Shown: positions 9,460 through 20,685, counted from the first letter of the stretch. The stretch: DNA of 64,000 nt from Pseudomonas sp. UBA5706 (GCF_002419965.1 NZ_DIHC01000031.1:99845-163844), one strand, 5' to 3'. Numbers and translations: made by a program. Notes: generated by a model not told the origin, from the letters alone.

Positions 9460-9675
9460 ATGCCAGCCGTCAAAGTTAAAGAGAATGAACCCTTCGACGT
9501 AGCTCTGCGTCGTTTCAAGCGCTCCTGCGAGAAAGCCGGCACTCTGGCCGAAGTTCGTAGCCGCGAATTTTACGAGAAGCCAACTTCCAAGCGTAAGCGT
9601 ATGGCAGCTGCTGCTGTTAAGCGTCACGCCAAGAAAGTTCAGCGCGAACAGCGCCGCGCCGTTCGCCTGTATTAA
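9460..9675 (+). CDS. rpsU: 30S ribosomal protein S21
   Basis: 71 residues, very basic, MPAVKVKENEPFDVALRRFK start; full-length S21. First gene of the rpsU-dnaG-rpoD macromolecular synthesis operon. GAAGG lies about ten bases before the ATG. A hairpin follows directly, so part of the transcripts should stop here and leave S21 in excess over primase. Confidence 0.98.
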   Translation: MPAVKVKENEPFDVALRRFKRSCEKAGTLAEVRSREFYEKPTSKRKRMAAAAVKRHAKKVQREQRRAVRLY

Positions 9676-9704
9676 TACAGACGTTCATCGCAAGCTTCTG
9701 CCTT

Positions 9705-9724
9705 GCCCGGCCTCAAAGCCGGGC
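9705..9724 (+). terminator. Attenuator-like hairpin between rpsU and dnaG
   Basis: Seven-bp perfect arms GCCCGGC / GCCGGGC around a six-base loop, 30 bases after the rpsU stop. There is no T-tract behind it, so it is more likely an attenuator or a processing site than a full terminator, consistent with the known excess of rpsU over dnaG message in this operon type. Confidence 0.5.
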
Positions 9725-9921
9725 TGTCGGCAGTTACAGTTTTAGCTTCACGCAGCACAGACAGTGGCGGTCTACATCGCTTTCGCGGTCAAGACGTAGC
9801 CTGTCGCACTCTTCCAGCCTGATTCAGGCAGCGTTGACCCGTCTACACTGACCAAGCAACCGTCGTTACGCTTTGGATTCGCCACGATCTTTCTGGCGGG
9901 GCGCCTGATGATGAGAACGCC

Positions 9922-11892
9922 ATGGCCGGACTGATTCCCCAAGGTTTTATTGACGACCTCCTGAACCGCACCGACATCGTCGATGTTGTCAGCTCTCGCG
10001 TTCAATTAAAGAAAACCGGCAAGAATTTCAGTGCCTGCTGTCCTTTCCACAAGGAAAAGACACCCTCGTTCAGCGTCAGCCCTGACAAGCAGTTCTACTA
10101 CTGTTTTGGCTGTGGCGCAGGTGGCAATGCCCTTGGCTTCATCATGGACCACGACAACCTGGATTTCCCCCAGGCAGTCGAGGAACTGGCCAAAGCCGCT
10201 GGTATGGAAGTACCCCGCGAACAGGGCGTCAGAGGCCAAAAGCCCAGACAGCCTACTGATTCGCCGCTTTACCCGCTATTGACTGCTGCCGCCGACTTTT
10301 ATCGTGCCGCACTGAAAAGTCACCCGACACGCAAATCCGCAGTGGACTACCTGAAAGGCCGTGGCCTCTCGGGCGAAATTGCCCGCGATTTCGGGCTGGG
10401 GTTCGCCCCGCCCGGCTGGGACAATCTGTACAAGCATTTGAGCAGCGACACTCTTCAGCAAAAGGCCATGATCGATGCCGGCCTGCTGATCGAGAATGCC
10501 GAAACCGGCAAGCGTTACGACCGCTTTCGTGACCGAGTGATGTTTCCCATTCGCGACAGTCGGGGTCGGGTCATTGCCTTTGGCGGTCGCGTACTGGGTG
10601 ACGACAAACCGAAGTACCTGAACTCGCCCGAGACGCCGGTATTTCACAAGGGCCAGGAGCTGTACGGCCTGTTCGAGGCGCGCAAATACAATCGCAACCT
10701 TGACGAAATCATCGTTGTCGAAGGTTACATGGACGTCATTGCGCTGGCGCAGCAAGGCTTGCGCAACGCTGTCGCAACACTGGGCACCGCAACCAGCGAA
10801 GAGCACCTAAAAAGGCTGTTTCGCGTGGTGCCAAACGTCCTGTTCTGCTTCGACGGAGACCAGGCCGGTCGCAATGCCGCATGGCGAGCGCTGGAGGCAA
10901 CGCTTTCAAGCCTTCAGGACGGTCGCCGCGCACGCTTTCTGTTTTTACCCGAAGGTGAAGACCCGGACACGCTGGTGCGGGCAGAGGGCACCGACGCATT
11001 CAAGGCAAGGATCAACCAGCACGCACAGCCGCTGGCCGACTATTTTTTCGAACAGCTGACCAAAGAAGCAGACCCTCGCTCGCTGGAAGGCAAAGCGCAC
11101 ATGGTTACTCTGGCGGCGCCGCTGATCGAAAAAGTTCCGGGGGCCAATCTGCGCGAACTGATGCGCCGTCGGCTCAAGGAGATCACTGGACTTGACACTG
11201 CGGCGGTGAATCAACTGGTGCAGGCCGCGCCACCCGAAGCGCAGCCGGCCTACGACCCAGGCTTTGATTACGATTCGGTGCCTGATTACGGCAACTATGC
11301 GCCTCAGGATACCTACGAACCACAGCAGGCCTGGGCGCCGAACACGTCAGGGGGGCAACAGAAGAAGTGGGAAAAGAAACCATGGGAAAAAGGCAAGAAG
11401 TGGGACAAAAACGGGAAACGACCGGATTTCGAACCACGTGCCCCGCGAACGCCGGCAACCGTCGAACCTCCGACCCTGACAGCACTCAGGACACTGCTTC
11501 ATCATCCTGATCTGTCACAGAAGGTCGAAGACACTAGCCACTTCGCCGCTGAAGACAACGTTTACTCGCAATTGCTAGTGGCGTTGCTTGAGGCACTGCA
11601 GAAAAACCCGAAACTGCGATCGCTTCAGTTGATCGCTCGCTGGCACGGGACCGATCAGGGACGATTATTAAGGCAACTGGCGGAAAAGGAGTGGCTGATC
11701 TCGGCCGATAACCTTGAACAACAGTTTTTCGACACTATAACTAGCTTGTCCGCCCGCCAACGCGAGCGAAGCCTGGATCAATTGATCAGGAAGGAACGAC
11801 AGACCGGGCTGAGCGCTGAGGAAAAAGTTCAGCTGCTCAACCTGTTAAATCGCAAAGTTCCTGCACAAACCCCGACCTCGACTGGCGCGTGA
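9922..11892 (+). CDS. dnaG: DNA primase DnaG
   Basis: 656 residues. The N-terminal CHC2 zinc ribbon is visible (CCPFHKEKTPSF, then YYCFGCG), followed by the RNA polymerase core with a TOPRIM motif (VVEGYMDVI, about residues 267-275) and FCFDGDQAGR. A low-complexity lysine/tryptophan-rich linker (about 485-510) leads to a C-terminal helicase-binding domain (LRTLLHHPDLSQKV). It makes RNA primers at the replication fork. Second gene of the operon. The long charged linker is typical of Pseudomonas primases. Confidence 0.98.
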   Translation: MAGLIPQGFIDDLLNRTDIVDVVSSRVQLKKTGKNFSACCPFHKEKTPSFSVSPDKQFYYCFGCGAGGNALGFIMDHDNLDFPQAVEELAKAAGMEVPREQGVRGQKPRQPTDSPLYPLLTAAADFYRAALKSHPTRKSAVDYLKGRGLSGEIARDFGLGFAPPGWDNLYKHLSSDTLQQKAMIDAGLLIENAETGKRYDRFRDRVMFPIRDSRGRVIAFGGRVLGDDKPKYLNSPETPVFHKGQELYGLFEARKYNRNLDEIIVVEGYMDVIALAQQGLRNAVATLGTATSEEHLKRLFRVVPNVLFCFDGDQAGRNAAWRALEATLSSLQDGRRARFLFLPEGEDPDTLVRAEGTDAFKARINQHAQPLADYFFEQLTKEADPRSLEGKAHMVTLAAPLIEKVPGANLRELMRRRLKEITGLDTAAVNQLVQAAPPEAQPAYDPGFDYDSVPDYGNYAPQDTYEPQQAWAPNTSGGQQKKWEKKPWEKGKKWDKNGKRPDFEPRAPRTPATVEPPTLTALRTLLHHPDLSQKVEDTSHFAAEDNVYSQLLVALLEALQKNPKLRSLQLIARWHGTDQGRLLRQLAEKEWLISADNLEQQFFDTITSLSARQRERSLDQLIRKERQTGLSAEEKVQLLNLLNRKVPAQTPTSTGA

Positions 11893-11959
11893 GGTCCGAG
11901 CTCGGGTATAATCCTCGGCTTGTTTTTTGCCCGCCAAGACCTTCAGTGGATAGGGTGTT

Positions 11960-13804
<1,845 letters not shown>

Positions 13805-13823
13805 GCCAATCGCGTATTAACAA

Positions 13824-13851
13824 AAGACCCCAGCCATGCTGGGGTTTTTTG
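13824..13851 (+). terminator. rpoD terminator
   Basis: GC-rich arms CCCCAGC / GCTGGGG around a short loop, followed by TTTTTT, 20 bases after the rpoD stop. Confidence 0.9.
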
Positions 13852-13941
13852 CGTTTCAAGGACATGTTTGGCATGTGTGCCACCGTCCGCGAGCACAGCT
13901 ACACTCGACTCACTCCTAACGATGCAACTCATGAGGCTGCC

Positions 13942-16900
13942 ATGTTTCGGATGCCGGCCATTGCTCTGTTGTGCTTGATGGGGTCGACGACAGTCGACGC
14001 CCAGTCTCTTTCTCAAGGGACGGGTAACTGGGAACGCATGCACGCCCGATCGATGCACGTTACGGATGTTGCATTGCTTAAGATCGAACCGCCAAACAGC
14101 ATCAGCTACACAAGTGGCCTACGTCCGGGGACCGATGAGGGTTCGTATTCGACCGTTGCCTGCGCCGATCGACCCCAGGCAGAGTCCGTAAACCCGGCGC
14201 GGCAAAATCGCCGCTCCGAACCGGCCGCTCTCTGGCATGACTTCCTGCTATACGGGCTTCCAGGGCTCTTTCTGCTTTGCATGGTTCTGCTGATATTGGT
14301 ACGGATCAATCGTCGCCTCAGCTCGGAAATCTCCCGTCGGGTGGCGCTGGAGCAAGAACTGCGCAGCAGCGAGTACCATTACCGGGGCATGATCGAAAGT
14401 CTCTCGGCCATCGCGTGGGAAGCCAACACTCACGACTATTCGTACAACTACGTCTCCCCGCACGCCGAAAACCTGCTCGGCTATCCGCTCCAGCAATGGC
14501 TCAAACCCGGTTTCTGGCGCGGCATCGTTGACCCTACGGATCTGGAGGCCACCGAAAGCTATCGCGACCAGCAAACCAAACTGCGTAACGACCACAGCGT
14601 AGATTACCGGGTCAACCATGCCGATGGCCGAACGTTATGGGTACGCGACATCGTTACGTTAATCAGCTACGGCCACGAACCGGTGATGCGTGGAATCATG
14701 ATCGACATTACCGAGGCCAAGCAAACCGAAGAGGCACTGCGCCAATCCGAAGAAAAATTCGCGTCGGTATTCGCGCAATGCCCGGACATACTGGTCATCG
14801 CCAGGCTGTCCGATGGCTGTCTTCTGGAAGCGAACCAGGCATTCGTCGAGCAGATGGGAATAAACGTTCGCGACATCATAGGTCGCACCCCAAGTGAGCT
14901 GGATATCTGGGGCATCCCGGATGTCGGTCGCACCCTGTTGCAGCGCCTGCAAAAGGGCAGCATCCGCAATCTGGAAATGCCATTTCGCCGCAGTAACGGA
15001 AGAATTTTCACGGGCCTGTTATCCGCTGAGCCTTTCGAACTTGACTCAATCCCCGCAGTGGTAGTGGTGGTGCGCGACATCACGCCGCTCAAGCAAGCCC
15101 AGCAGCAGTTGCAGTTATCCGAAGAGAAATTCGCCAAGGCCTTCCACTCATCGCCCGATGGTCTGCTCATCTCACGGCAAAGCGACGGATTGCTGGTGGA
15201 AATCAACGATGGGTTCAGTCGCATCACCGGCTACCACAGTTCGCTATCGCTGGAGCGCACGACGCTCGATCTTGGGATATGGGTAGACCTGAACGAGCGC
15301 CGCCAACTGCTTGAGCAGTTGAACCGCGATGGCTTTGTCAAAGACTTCACCAGTCACATACGACGCAGGGACGGCCAGATAAGGCTGTGCGAGATCTCAT
15401 CACGTCCGCTGCCGATCGGCGATGAAGACTGCATGCTGACCATCGCCCGTGACATCACCGACCGCCACCAGATGCAGGAAAAACTGCAACTGGCCGCGAC
15501 CGTGTTTGAAAGCACGGCCGAAGGTGTACTGATCACCGACACACGACAGCGCATCAACGCGGTCAATCGCGCTTTCAGTGAAATTACCGGCTACAGCGAG
15601 GACGAAGCCATCGGTGAAACGCCCCGTCTTCTGGCGTCCGGGCTGCACGACGGCGCCTTTTATGCAGCCATGTGGTATCAACTGACCGCCGAAGGCCATT
15701 GGCAGGGAGAAATCAGCAATCGGCGCAAGAATGGCGAGATCTATCCCAGTTGGCTGACGATCAGCGCGGTGCGTAACCATGACCGGTTCATTACCCACTT
15801 TGTTGCCGTCTTTGCCGATATATCGAGCATCAAGCAGGCTCAGGCGCGGCTCGATTATCAAGCGCACCACGACCCGCTGACAGGCCTGCCCAACCGCACG
15901 CTGTTCGAAAGCCGGTTGCACGCCGCCCTTGTTCACAGCACGGAGACCTATAGCCTCGGCGCGGTGCTGTTTCTCGATCTGGACCGCTTCAAGCACATCA
16001 ACGACAGCCTCGGACACCCGGTCGGCGACCTGCTGCTCAAGGGCATCGCCCAGCGCCTGAAGGAAACCCTGCGCGACATCGACACAGTCGCCCGCCTGGG
16101 TGGCGATGAATTCATTATCCTGCTTCCCGGCCTGCAAACCGGGAGCGACGCCGAGACGATCGCCACCAAGCTGCTGAACAGCTTCTCTGCTCCCTTCCAG
16201 GCAGGCGAGCATGAGTTCTTCATCAGTACCAGCATTGGCACTGCGCTGTTTCCTACCGACGGAGCAGACGTCGCCACCCTCATCAAGAACGCTGATGCCG
16301 CGATGTATCGGTCCAAGGCCAAAGGGCGCAACCGTGTAGAAAGCTATACCCGCGATCTGACCGCCCAGGCCAGCGAGCGAGTAGCGTTGGAACACGAACT
16401 GCGGCGTGCCATCGAACGCAATGAATTCACCCTTTCCTACCAACCCAAGATCAGTCTGCTGACACAGCATCTGGTCGGAGCCGAAGCGCTTATCCGCTGG
16501 ACTCATCCAACTTTCGGGGAAGTCCCACCCGAGCGATTCATCCCTCTGGCAGAGGAAAATGGCATGATCCTGCAAATCGGCGAATGGGTACTTGAGAAAG
16601 CCTGCCAGCAACTCTACCAGTGGAACCAGGCCTGCGATCAGTTTGGCTCGCTTTCGGTAAACCTGGCAGGCGCCCAACTGCGCCAACCCAACCTGCTGAA
16701 CCGCATCGAGCAGTTGCTCCACCAATACGACCTGGCGCCTGGCCGCCTGCAGCTGGAAATCACCGAAAACTTCATCATGTCCCAGACCGAAGAAGCGCTT
16801 TCCGTGCTGCACCGTCTCAAAACACTTGGCGTGCAGTTGGCCATCGACGACTTCGGTACCGGCTATTCATCGCTCAGCTATCTCAAGCGCCTGCCCCTGG

Positions 16901-17187
16901 ACATCCTCAAGATTGACCAGTCATTCGTGCGCGGCTTGCCTGACGACCAGCACGACGCCGCCATCGTGCGCGCCATTATCGCCCTTGGCCGCAGTATGCA
17001 ATTGACCGTCATTGCAGAAGGCGTAGAAACCCTCGAACAACAGCAATTCCTCGCTGATGAAGGCTGCGAACAGATCCAAGGCTACCTCGTCAGTCTCCCC
17101 CTACGCCCTGAAGAATTTTGCTCAAGGTTTCTTCGTATGGCTGTTTCAGACTTTTCGGATAGCACAGTGCGGAAACCGTCGTTATAA
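13942..17187 (+). CDS. Membrane PAS-GGDEF-EAL protein in the RmcA position
   Basis: 1081 residues from the ATG at 13942 (GAGG upstream; signal-like MFRMPAIALLCLMGSTTVDA). A short periplasmic stretch (about 22-98) is followed by one membrane segment (about 101-121), four PAS/PAC units (about 145-640), a GGDEF domain with intact GGDEF (720-724) and an EAL domain with EALIRW (848-853). Such proteins make or degrade cyclic di-GMP. The position after rpoD and before the tRNA equals that of PA0575 (RmcA) of P. aeruginosa, where PAS domains sense redox state. As I recall, PA0575 carries a substrate-binding-protein domain of over 200 residues outside the membrane; here only about 75 unstructured-looking residues remain. 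The -10 of the tRNA promoter overlaps its stop codon. Confidence 0.85.
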   Translation: MFRMPAIALLCLMGSTTVDAQSLSQGTGNWERMHARSMHVTDVALLKIEPPNSISYTSGLRPGTDEGSYSTVACADRPQAESVNPARQNRRSEPAALWHDFLLYGLPGLFLLCMVLLILVRINRRLSSEISRRVALEQELRSSEYHYRGMIESLSAIAWEANTHDYSYNYVSPHAENLLGYPLQQWLKPGFWRGIVDPTDLEATESYRDQQTKLRNDHSVDYRVNHADGRTLWVRDIVTLISYGHEPVMRGIMIDITEAKQTEEALRQSEEKFASVFAQCPDILVIARLSDGCLLEANQAFVEQMGINVRDIIGRTPSELDIWGIPDVGRTLLQRLQKGSIRNLEMPFRRSNGRIFTGLLSAEPFELDSIPAVVVVVRDITPLKQAQQQLQLSEEKFAKAFHSSPDGLLISRQSDGLLVEINDGFSRITGYHSSLSLERTTLDLGIWVDLNERRQLLEQLNRDGFVKDFTSHIRRRDGQIRLCEISSRPLPIGDEDCMLTIARDITDRHQMQEKLQLAATVFESTAEGVLITDTRQRINAVNRAFSEITGYSEDEAIGETPRLLASGLHDGAFYAAMWYQLTAEGHWQGEISNRRKNGEIYPSWLTISAVRNHDRFITHFVAVFADISSIKQAQARLDYQAHHDPLTGLPNRTLFESRLHAALVHSTETYSLGAVLFLDLDRFKHINDSLGHPVGDLLLKGIAQRLKETLRDIDTVARLGGDEFIILLPGLQTGSDAETIATKLLNSFSAPFQAGEHEFFISTSIGTALFPTDGADVATLIKNADAAMYRSKAKGRNRVESYTRDLTAQASERVALEHELRRAIERNEFTLSYQPKISLLTQHLVGAEALIRWTHPTFGEVPPERFIPLAEENGMILQIGEWVLEKACQQLYQWNQACDQFGSLSVNLAGAQLRQPNLLNRIEQLLHQYDLAPGRLQLEITENFIMSQTEEALSVLHRLKTLGVQLAIDDFGTGYSSLSYLKRLPLDILKIDQSFVRGLPDDQHDAAIVRAIIALGRSMQLTVIAEGVETLEQQQFLADEGCEQIQGYLVSLPLRPEEFCSRFLRMAVSDFSDSTVRKPSL

Positions 17188-17190
17188 TCC
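17160..17190 (+). promoter_or_regulatory. tRNA promoter, TATAAT overlapping the upstream stop codon
   Basis: A consensus -10 TATAAT lies at 17183-17188, about 16 bases before the tRNA 5' end, and contains the TAA of the preceding gene. The -35 region is weak (around 17160). This tRNA promoter lies on the chromosomal side of the island, so island integration does not change it. Confidence 0.55.
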
Positions 17191-17203
17191 GCCGCCTGAC
17201 TGA

Positions 17204-17280
17204 GGGCCTATAGCTCAGTTGGTTAGAGCAGAGGACTCATAATCCTTTGGTCCACGGTTCGAGTCCGTGTGGGCCCACCA
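17204..17280 (+). tRNA. tRNA with anticodon CAU (Ile2 or elongator Met), island target
   Basis: 77 bases folding as a cloverleaf: acceptor GGGCCTA with TGGGCCC, D-stem GCTC/GAGC, anticodon stem GAGGA/TCCTT with loop CTCATAA (anticodon CAT), variable loop TGGTC, T-stem CACGG/CCGTG, and encoded CCA. The TTGGTC after the anticodon arm resembles E. coli ileX (Ile2, read as AUA after lysidine modification) more than metT, but an elongator Met tRNA cannot be excluded. The 3' 46 bases are island-derived: they form attL and are repeated exactly at 34300-34345. Confidence 0.95.
17235..17280 (+). repeat. attL (46 bp, inside the tRNA)
   Basis: Starts at ACTCATAATCC in the anticodon loop and ends with the encoded CCA. 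Identical to 34300-34345. The identity block covers the anticodon loop, variable loop, T-arm and acceptor 3' strand, the classical crossover region for tRNA-targeting tyrosine integrases. Confidence 0.95.
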
Positions 17281-17284
17281 AACT

Positions 17285-17317
17285 CAAAGCCGCGTATTAC
17301 GCGGCTTTCGTGTTTCT
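17285..17317 (+). terminator. tRNA terminator supplied by the island
   Basis: Arms AAAGCCGCG / CGCGGCTTT around a short loop directly behind the tRNA. It is near-identical in design to the original chromosomal terminator now stranded at 34354-34378, so the island restores not only the tRNA 3' end but also its terminator. Confidence 0.7.
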
Positions 17318-17407
17318 GGGTGGTTCTCCACAAATACAGTCCTATGGTCCGAAGGTACAAAATCGGTACAGTGCTGGTGCGCCAGTACACCTTTGGAGTC
17401 CTTTCAG

Positions 17408-18472
17408 ATGGCAACCCTAGTCAAAACTCCTTCCGGCACCTGGAAGGCTTTGATCCGCAAAACCGGCTGGCCGACTGTGGCTAAAACCTTCCGCACCAAA
17501 CGCGATGCGGAGGACTGGTCACGTCGCACCGAAGACGAAATGGTGCGTGGCGTATACATCCAGCGCAGCGGCTCTGAGCGCATGACGCTAGAAGTGGCTC
17601 TCAAGCGCTACCTCAACGACATCACCCCCACCAAGAAGCCCACCACTCAGCGTGGCGAAACCTCGAAAGCCAAGAAGCTCATCGAGCATCTTGGCAAATA
17701 CTCACTGGCTGCGCTCTCCGCTGACATCATCGCCGGCTATCGCGACAAGCGCCTGAACGAGCCCAGCCGTGGTGGGACCATTAGCAACAACACTGTGCGC
17801 CTCGAACTGGCCCTGTTGAGCCACCTGTACACCGTAGCGATTCAGGAGTGGGGTTTGGGCCTGACTTTCAACCCAGTGCTGAATATCCGTAAGCCTAGCC
17901 CTGGGGATGGTCGTGATCGGAGGCTATCGCCGGAGGAAGAACGTCTTCTGCTCGCGGCCGTGAATCGACATAGCAATCCTATGTTGGGCTGGATTGTTTG
18001 CATCGCTTTGGAAACGGGCATGCGCTCCTCAGAGATCTCATCCCTACGTAGACCTCAAGTCGATCTGGCAAAGCGCGTCATACGTCTCTCAGACACAAAG
18101 AACGACGGCTCGCGCACTGTGCCTCTAAGCAAGCGTGCCACCGAAGTATTCAAAGCCGCGATGGATAACCCGGTGCGACCAATCGACTGCAATCTGGTGT
18201 TCTTCGGCGAGCCTGGAAAGGACGGGAAGCGTCGGCCGTATACCTTCACGAAAATTTGGGGTCAGCTGAAGAAGAAGCTCGACCTACCTGACTTCAGGTT
18301 TCACGACCTGCGTCATGAGGCGGTGAGTCGGCTTGTGGAAGCTGGACTGTCCGACCAGGAGGTTTCGGCCATCAGTGGTCATAAGTCGATGCAGATGCTT
18401 AAGCGTTACACACACCTGCGAGCCGAAGACCTTGTCGGTAAACTGGACAAAATAACGAGATCTGCCACTTAG
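17408..18472 (+). CDS. Tyrosine site-specific integrase of the island
   Basis: 354 residues from the ATG at 17408 (GGAG ten bases upstream); the longer in-frame start at 17267 would begin inside the tRNA and is rejected. N-terminal SAM-like DNA-binding region to about residue 170, then the catalytic domain. Catalytic set is complete: R206 (TGMRSSEI), H299-x-x-R302 (FHDLRH), H325 (SGHKS) and Y334 (KRYTHL). It should catalyse excision and integration at the tRNA. It lies 127 bases from attL, as is usual. No excisionase gene is adjacent; the small HTH protein at 22480 is the best candidate for that role. Confidence 0.95.
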   Translation: MATLVKTPSGTWKALIRKTGWPTVAKTFRTKRDAEDWSRRTEDEMVRGVYIQRSGSERMTLEVALKRYLNDITPTKKPTTQRGETSKAKKLIEHLGKYSLAALSADIIAGYRDKRLNEPSRGGTISNNTVRLELALLSHLYTVAIQEWGLGLTFNPVLNIRKPSPGDGRDRRLSPEEERLLLAAVNRHSNPMLGWIVCIALETGMRSSEISSLRRPQVDLAKRVIRLSDTKNDGSRTVPLSKRATEVFKAAMDNPVRPIDCNLVFFGEPGKDGKRRPYTFTKIWGQLKKKLDLPDFRFHDLRHEAVSRLVEAGLSDQEVSAISGHKSMQMLKRYTHLRAEDLVGKLDKITRSAT

Positions 18473-18503
18473 GTTCATTAGTTTGATGACGGTTTTTTTT
18501 GCC

Positions 18504-18529
18504 ACTCCGCGCACCTTCGGAGTTTTTTT
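18504..18529 (+). terminator. Integrase terminator
   Basis: ACTCCG / CGGAGT arms with an eight-base loop followed by seven T, about 30 bases after the integrase stop. Confidence 0.8.
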
Positions 18530-18783
18530 GTGTGCGAAATCGCCCTCCACTTGACCACCCGATTGCATTTTGACCAGCACGCTTCGTGACCATGATCGGC
18601 AGAGAGCTGCGCATTGCTGTCGGCCGTGATCGGCAGCAGTCGGCCAGAAGCGTCTGTCGAGCTAGATGCTTTGAAAATGGCCAACCCCTGAAAAATGATA
18701 GACGCTTGTGTGTACGATTGTGACGATTGATAAATGGCTCCGTGCCCAATAACATCAGTGCATAAAACCATAGAGGGCAAGGC
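18530..18783. other. Intergenic region before the 262-residue unknown gene
   Basis: About 250 bases without a gene. It contains two imperfect direct copies of 'tgatcggcag' near 18592 and 18630 and should hold the promoter for the gene at 18784. No recognised family or terminator beyond the one listed. Confidence 0.35.
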
Positions 18784-19572
18784 ATGGAAACCGCTTGGGC
18801 GAAATTACTCAGCCCTATACTCAAGGTGTCCTTGGGGCCGATTTGGCGAATCCTAGTGGGGTACTTCGCTCCTAGACTTTTATGGACGAGCTGCTTTAAA
18901 CGCGCAGCTATTAGCGCTAACGTCGATCCGAAATTAGCACTCGTTTTGGGAAAGTCTCCCTCTCTCACACGGCTCATGATCAATACTTTCAAATCTGATC
19001 GCTCCGTACCTACGGCCACTGATTTTGCTGTATCTCTGCTATTCGAACTCCATGAGCTAAGTCTGGCTGCGGGCGAGAAACCGTCATCTGCAAACATTAG
19101 ACACTTTGCAGTGGATGCGCGCCGAGCCTGGATTAACGGCGTGATAAATAATGCAATATTGAGAAGCCGCTTTCAATCGATCCGAGACGAGCATCCTGCA
19201 AAATCTATCGCGGTGAACTCTTCCTGTCTTGATGCGCAAAGCCTGAATTTAGACGATCTGAAAGCACTGCAATGTTTTTATTTTGAAAGTTTTTCGACTC
19301 CGGATGCGACCGAGGTCGTGTGCGTATGGCTTCCAGACCATGAAGGGATCGTTCATTACGATGCGCAGAAAAGTCACAGGATTGAGGTCGCACTTAACAC
19401 GTCGACTGGAGCGGATCGAGGCTTCTTTCGAGTCGGATATGACTACTCGATAAAGCGAACTGGCGACCGTCTCCACGTGTGCTTCTTGAATACGCAGACA
19501 GAGATGGAGGCCGGACACTTCGGTCGCTATTGTGTGGGAAGGGCAACTACAAAAACTTTGTGGGCTCGATGA
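18784..19572 (+). CDS. Unknown island protein, 262 residues
   Basis: The frame has ribosome-binding-like AGAGGG upstream of the ATG and island-type codon use. The N-terminal 35 residues are hydrophobic/amphipathic (AKLLSPILKVSLGPIW), suggesting membrane association. A helical middle (about 50-125) is followed by a beta-rich C-terminal half ending FGRYCVGRATT. I recognise no domain. Its position between an integrase and AT-rich cargo in a defence-bearing island makes an accessory (defence or regulatory) role possible, but that is only inference from context. Confidence 0.6.
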   Translation: METAWAKLLSPILKVSLGPIWRILVGYFAPRLLWTSCFKRAAISANVDPKLALVLGKSPSLTRLMINTFKSDRSVPTATDFAVSLLFELHELSLAAGEKPSSANIRHFAVDARRAWINGVINNAILRSRFQSIRDEHPAKSIAVNSSCLDAQSLNLDDLKALQCFYFESFSTPDATEVVCVWLPDHEGIVHYDAQKSHRIEVALNTSTGADRGFFRVGYDYSIKRTGDRLHVCFLNTQTEMEAGHFGRYCVGRATTKTLWAR

Positions 19573-19690
19573 TCGCAATTCACATCCAACGTCTCTCACT
19601 GCTGAAAGCCGCAGGGCTCCTCTGTCCTAAGCGTCTGCTTCGGGTTGATTGGAGCCTTTCGCAACAGACAGGAATCGGCCAGCAGGGAAT

Positions 19691-19736
19691 ATAAGGGGCA
19701 GACCAAATTTTGAATAATGATGGCCTGGCCCCAATT
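19691..19736. repeat. Imperfect inverted repeat with GGGGC(C)AGxCC arms
   Basis: GGGGCAGACCA near 19694 faces TGGCCTGGCCCC near 19722 across an AT-rich loop. This resembles scattered small hairpin repeats in proteobacteria and may end transcription of the unknown gene upstream. Low confidence in any function. Confidence 0.35.
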
Positions 19737-19760
19737 TTTAAAACGTCGCAATCGCGCCCA

Positions 19761-20504
19761 TCAAAACGCCTTGAGCGAATTACAACTCTTCACTTGGAAA
19801 TTTTTACCATCCTCACTAGACGGAAAATAAGCCAAAACCTTCTCCGCATCCAAAAAAATCACGCTCTTAGCACTAGACGTCCAGTCATCAGAACATGTAT
19901 GAAATTCATTAAAGTCCGCCCATAGAGCGAAATTTAAAGCTACTTCATTAACACCTTCTGAAATATTACCTGCCATCGTCAAAAAAAACGAAACCAAACA
20001 TATGAAACCCATGAAAAGCGCCGACCACTTAAAAATCAATTTGGCTTTAACCTCAGCAAGCAAGGCAAACACGAATAACGGTGCAAGCCCGACTGCCAAT
20101 GCAACGAATATATTTAGCAAGCCGCTTACAAAGCTGGGCTGATAGAGAATAGATACTGGCGCGTAGACAAATGCTAAAAAGTCGTAGGTTATGGTGAATT
20201 TTTCAGGGTCCACATGAAAAATTCCATTTAAAGTAGTAGCCGTCCACTTTCTAGCATATAGAGAGTAAGAAAAAACCAACCAAGACGTTATAACCACCCA
20301 ATGCCAAGCCTTAAAGTGCTCCCTAAGTATGGCTCCTGTTTTGGACAGCGAAACCCAAAACACCCCCAACATGAATGGCAACAACCCTGTGTATAATATT
20401 GCTAACCCCACTATCACAATATTTCTGTAAATCAGAGAAACCGCAACCAACGCGATCCAACCAACTAACGTAGAAATGAATGTTTTTTTAAATGAGAGAA
20501 CCAT
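19761..20504 (-). CDS. Unknown multi-pass membrane protein, 247 residues
   Basis: Start set at the ATG 20504 because AAAGGAG lies eight bases before it; the ATG at 20528 lacks a site. Five to six hydrophobic segments: about 9-28, 29-55, 75-93, 118-160 (two) and 172-195, then a polar tail of about 55 residues. It is strongly AT-rich with codon use unlike the core genome, a sign of transfer. I do not recognise the family. It lies downstream of the 337-residue gene on the same strand with a 180-base gap, so they may be a functional pair; both are predicted to be membrane-bound. Confidence 0.6.
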   Translation of the reverse strand: MVLSFKKTFISTLVGWIALVAVSLIYRNIVIVGLAILYTGLLPFMLGVFWVSLSKTGAILREHFKAWHWVVITSWLVFSYSLYARKWTATTLNGIFHVDPEKFTITYDFLAFVYAPVSILYQPSFVSGLLNIFVALAVGLAPLFVFALLAEVKAKLIFKWSALFMGFICLVSFFLTMAGNISEGVNEVALNFALWADFNEFHTCSDDWTSSAKSVIFLDAEKVLAYFPSSEDGKNFQVKSCNSLKAF

Positions 20505-20685
20505 CGACAAAGCTCCTTTAATACGCATTAAAATCCGTTAACGACAAAATCTTGAGGGATTGGTAAATCCGCCATGAAACCGGCAATGATATGACTGCGA
20601 CTTGGCCGCATCAAAGCAACGCTTGGTTATTGCTTATAGGTAATACCAGGCTGTGCTGTCACGGAAAGATAGCTGGCTAAGTCGA

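Noticed and set aside
17267..17407. Longer N-terminus for the integrase, starting inside the tRNA
   Set aside because: The extra residues have no similarity to integrases, and a proper ribosome site precedes the ATG at 17408.
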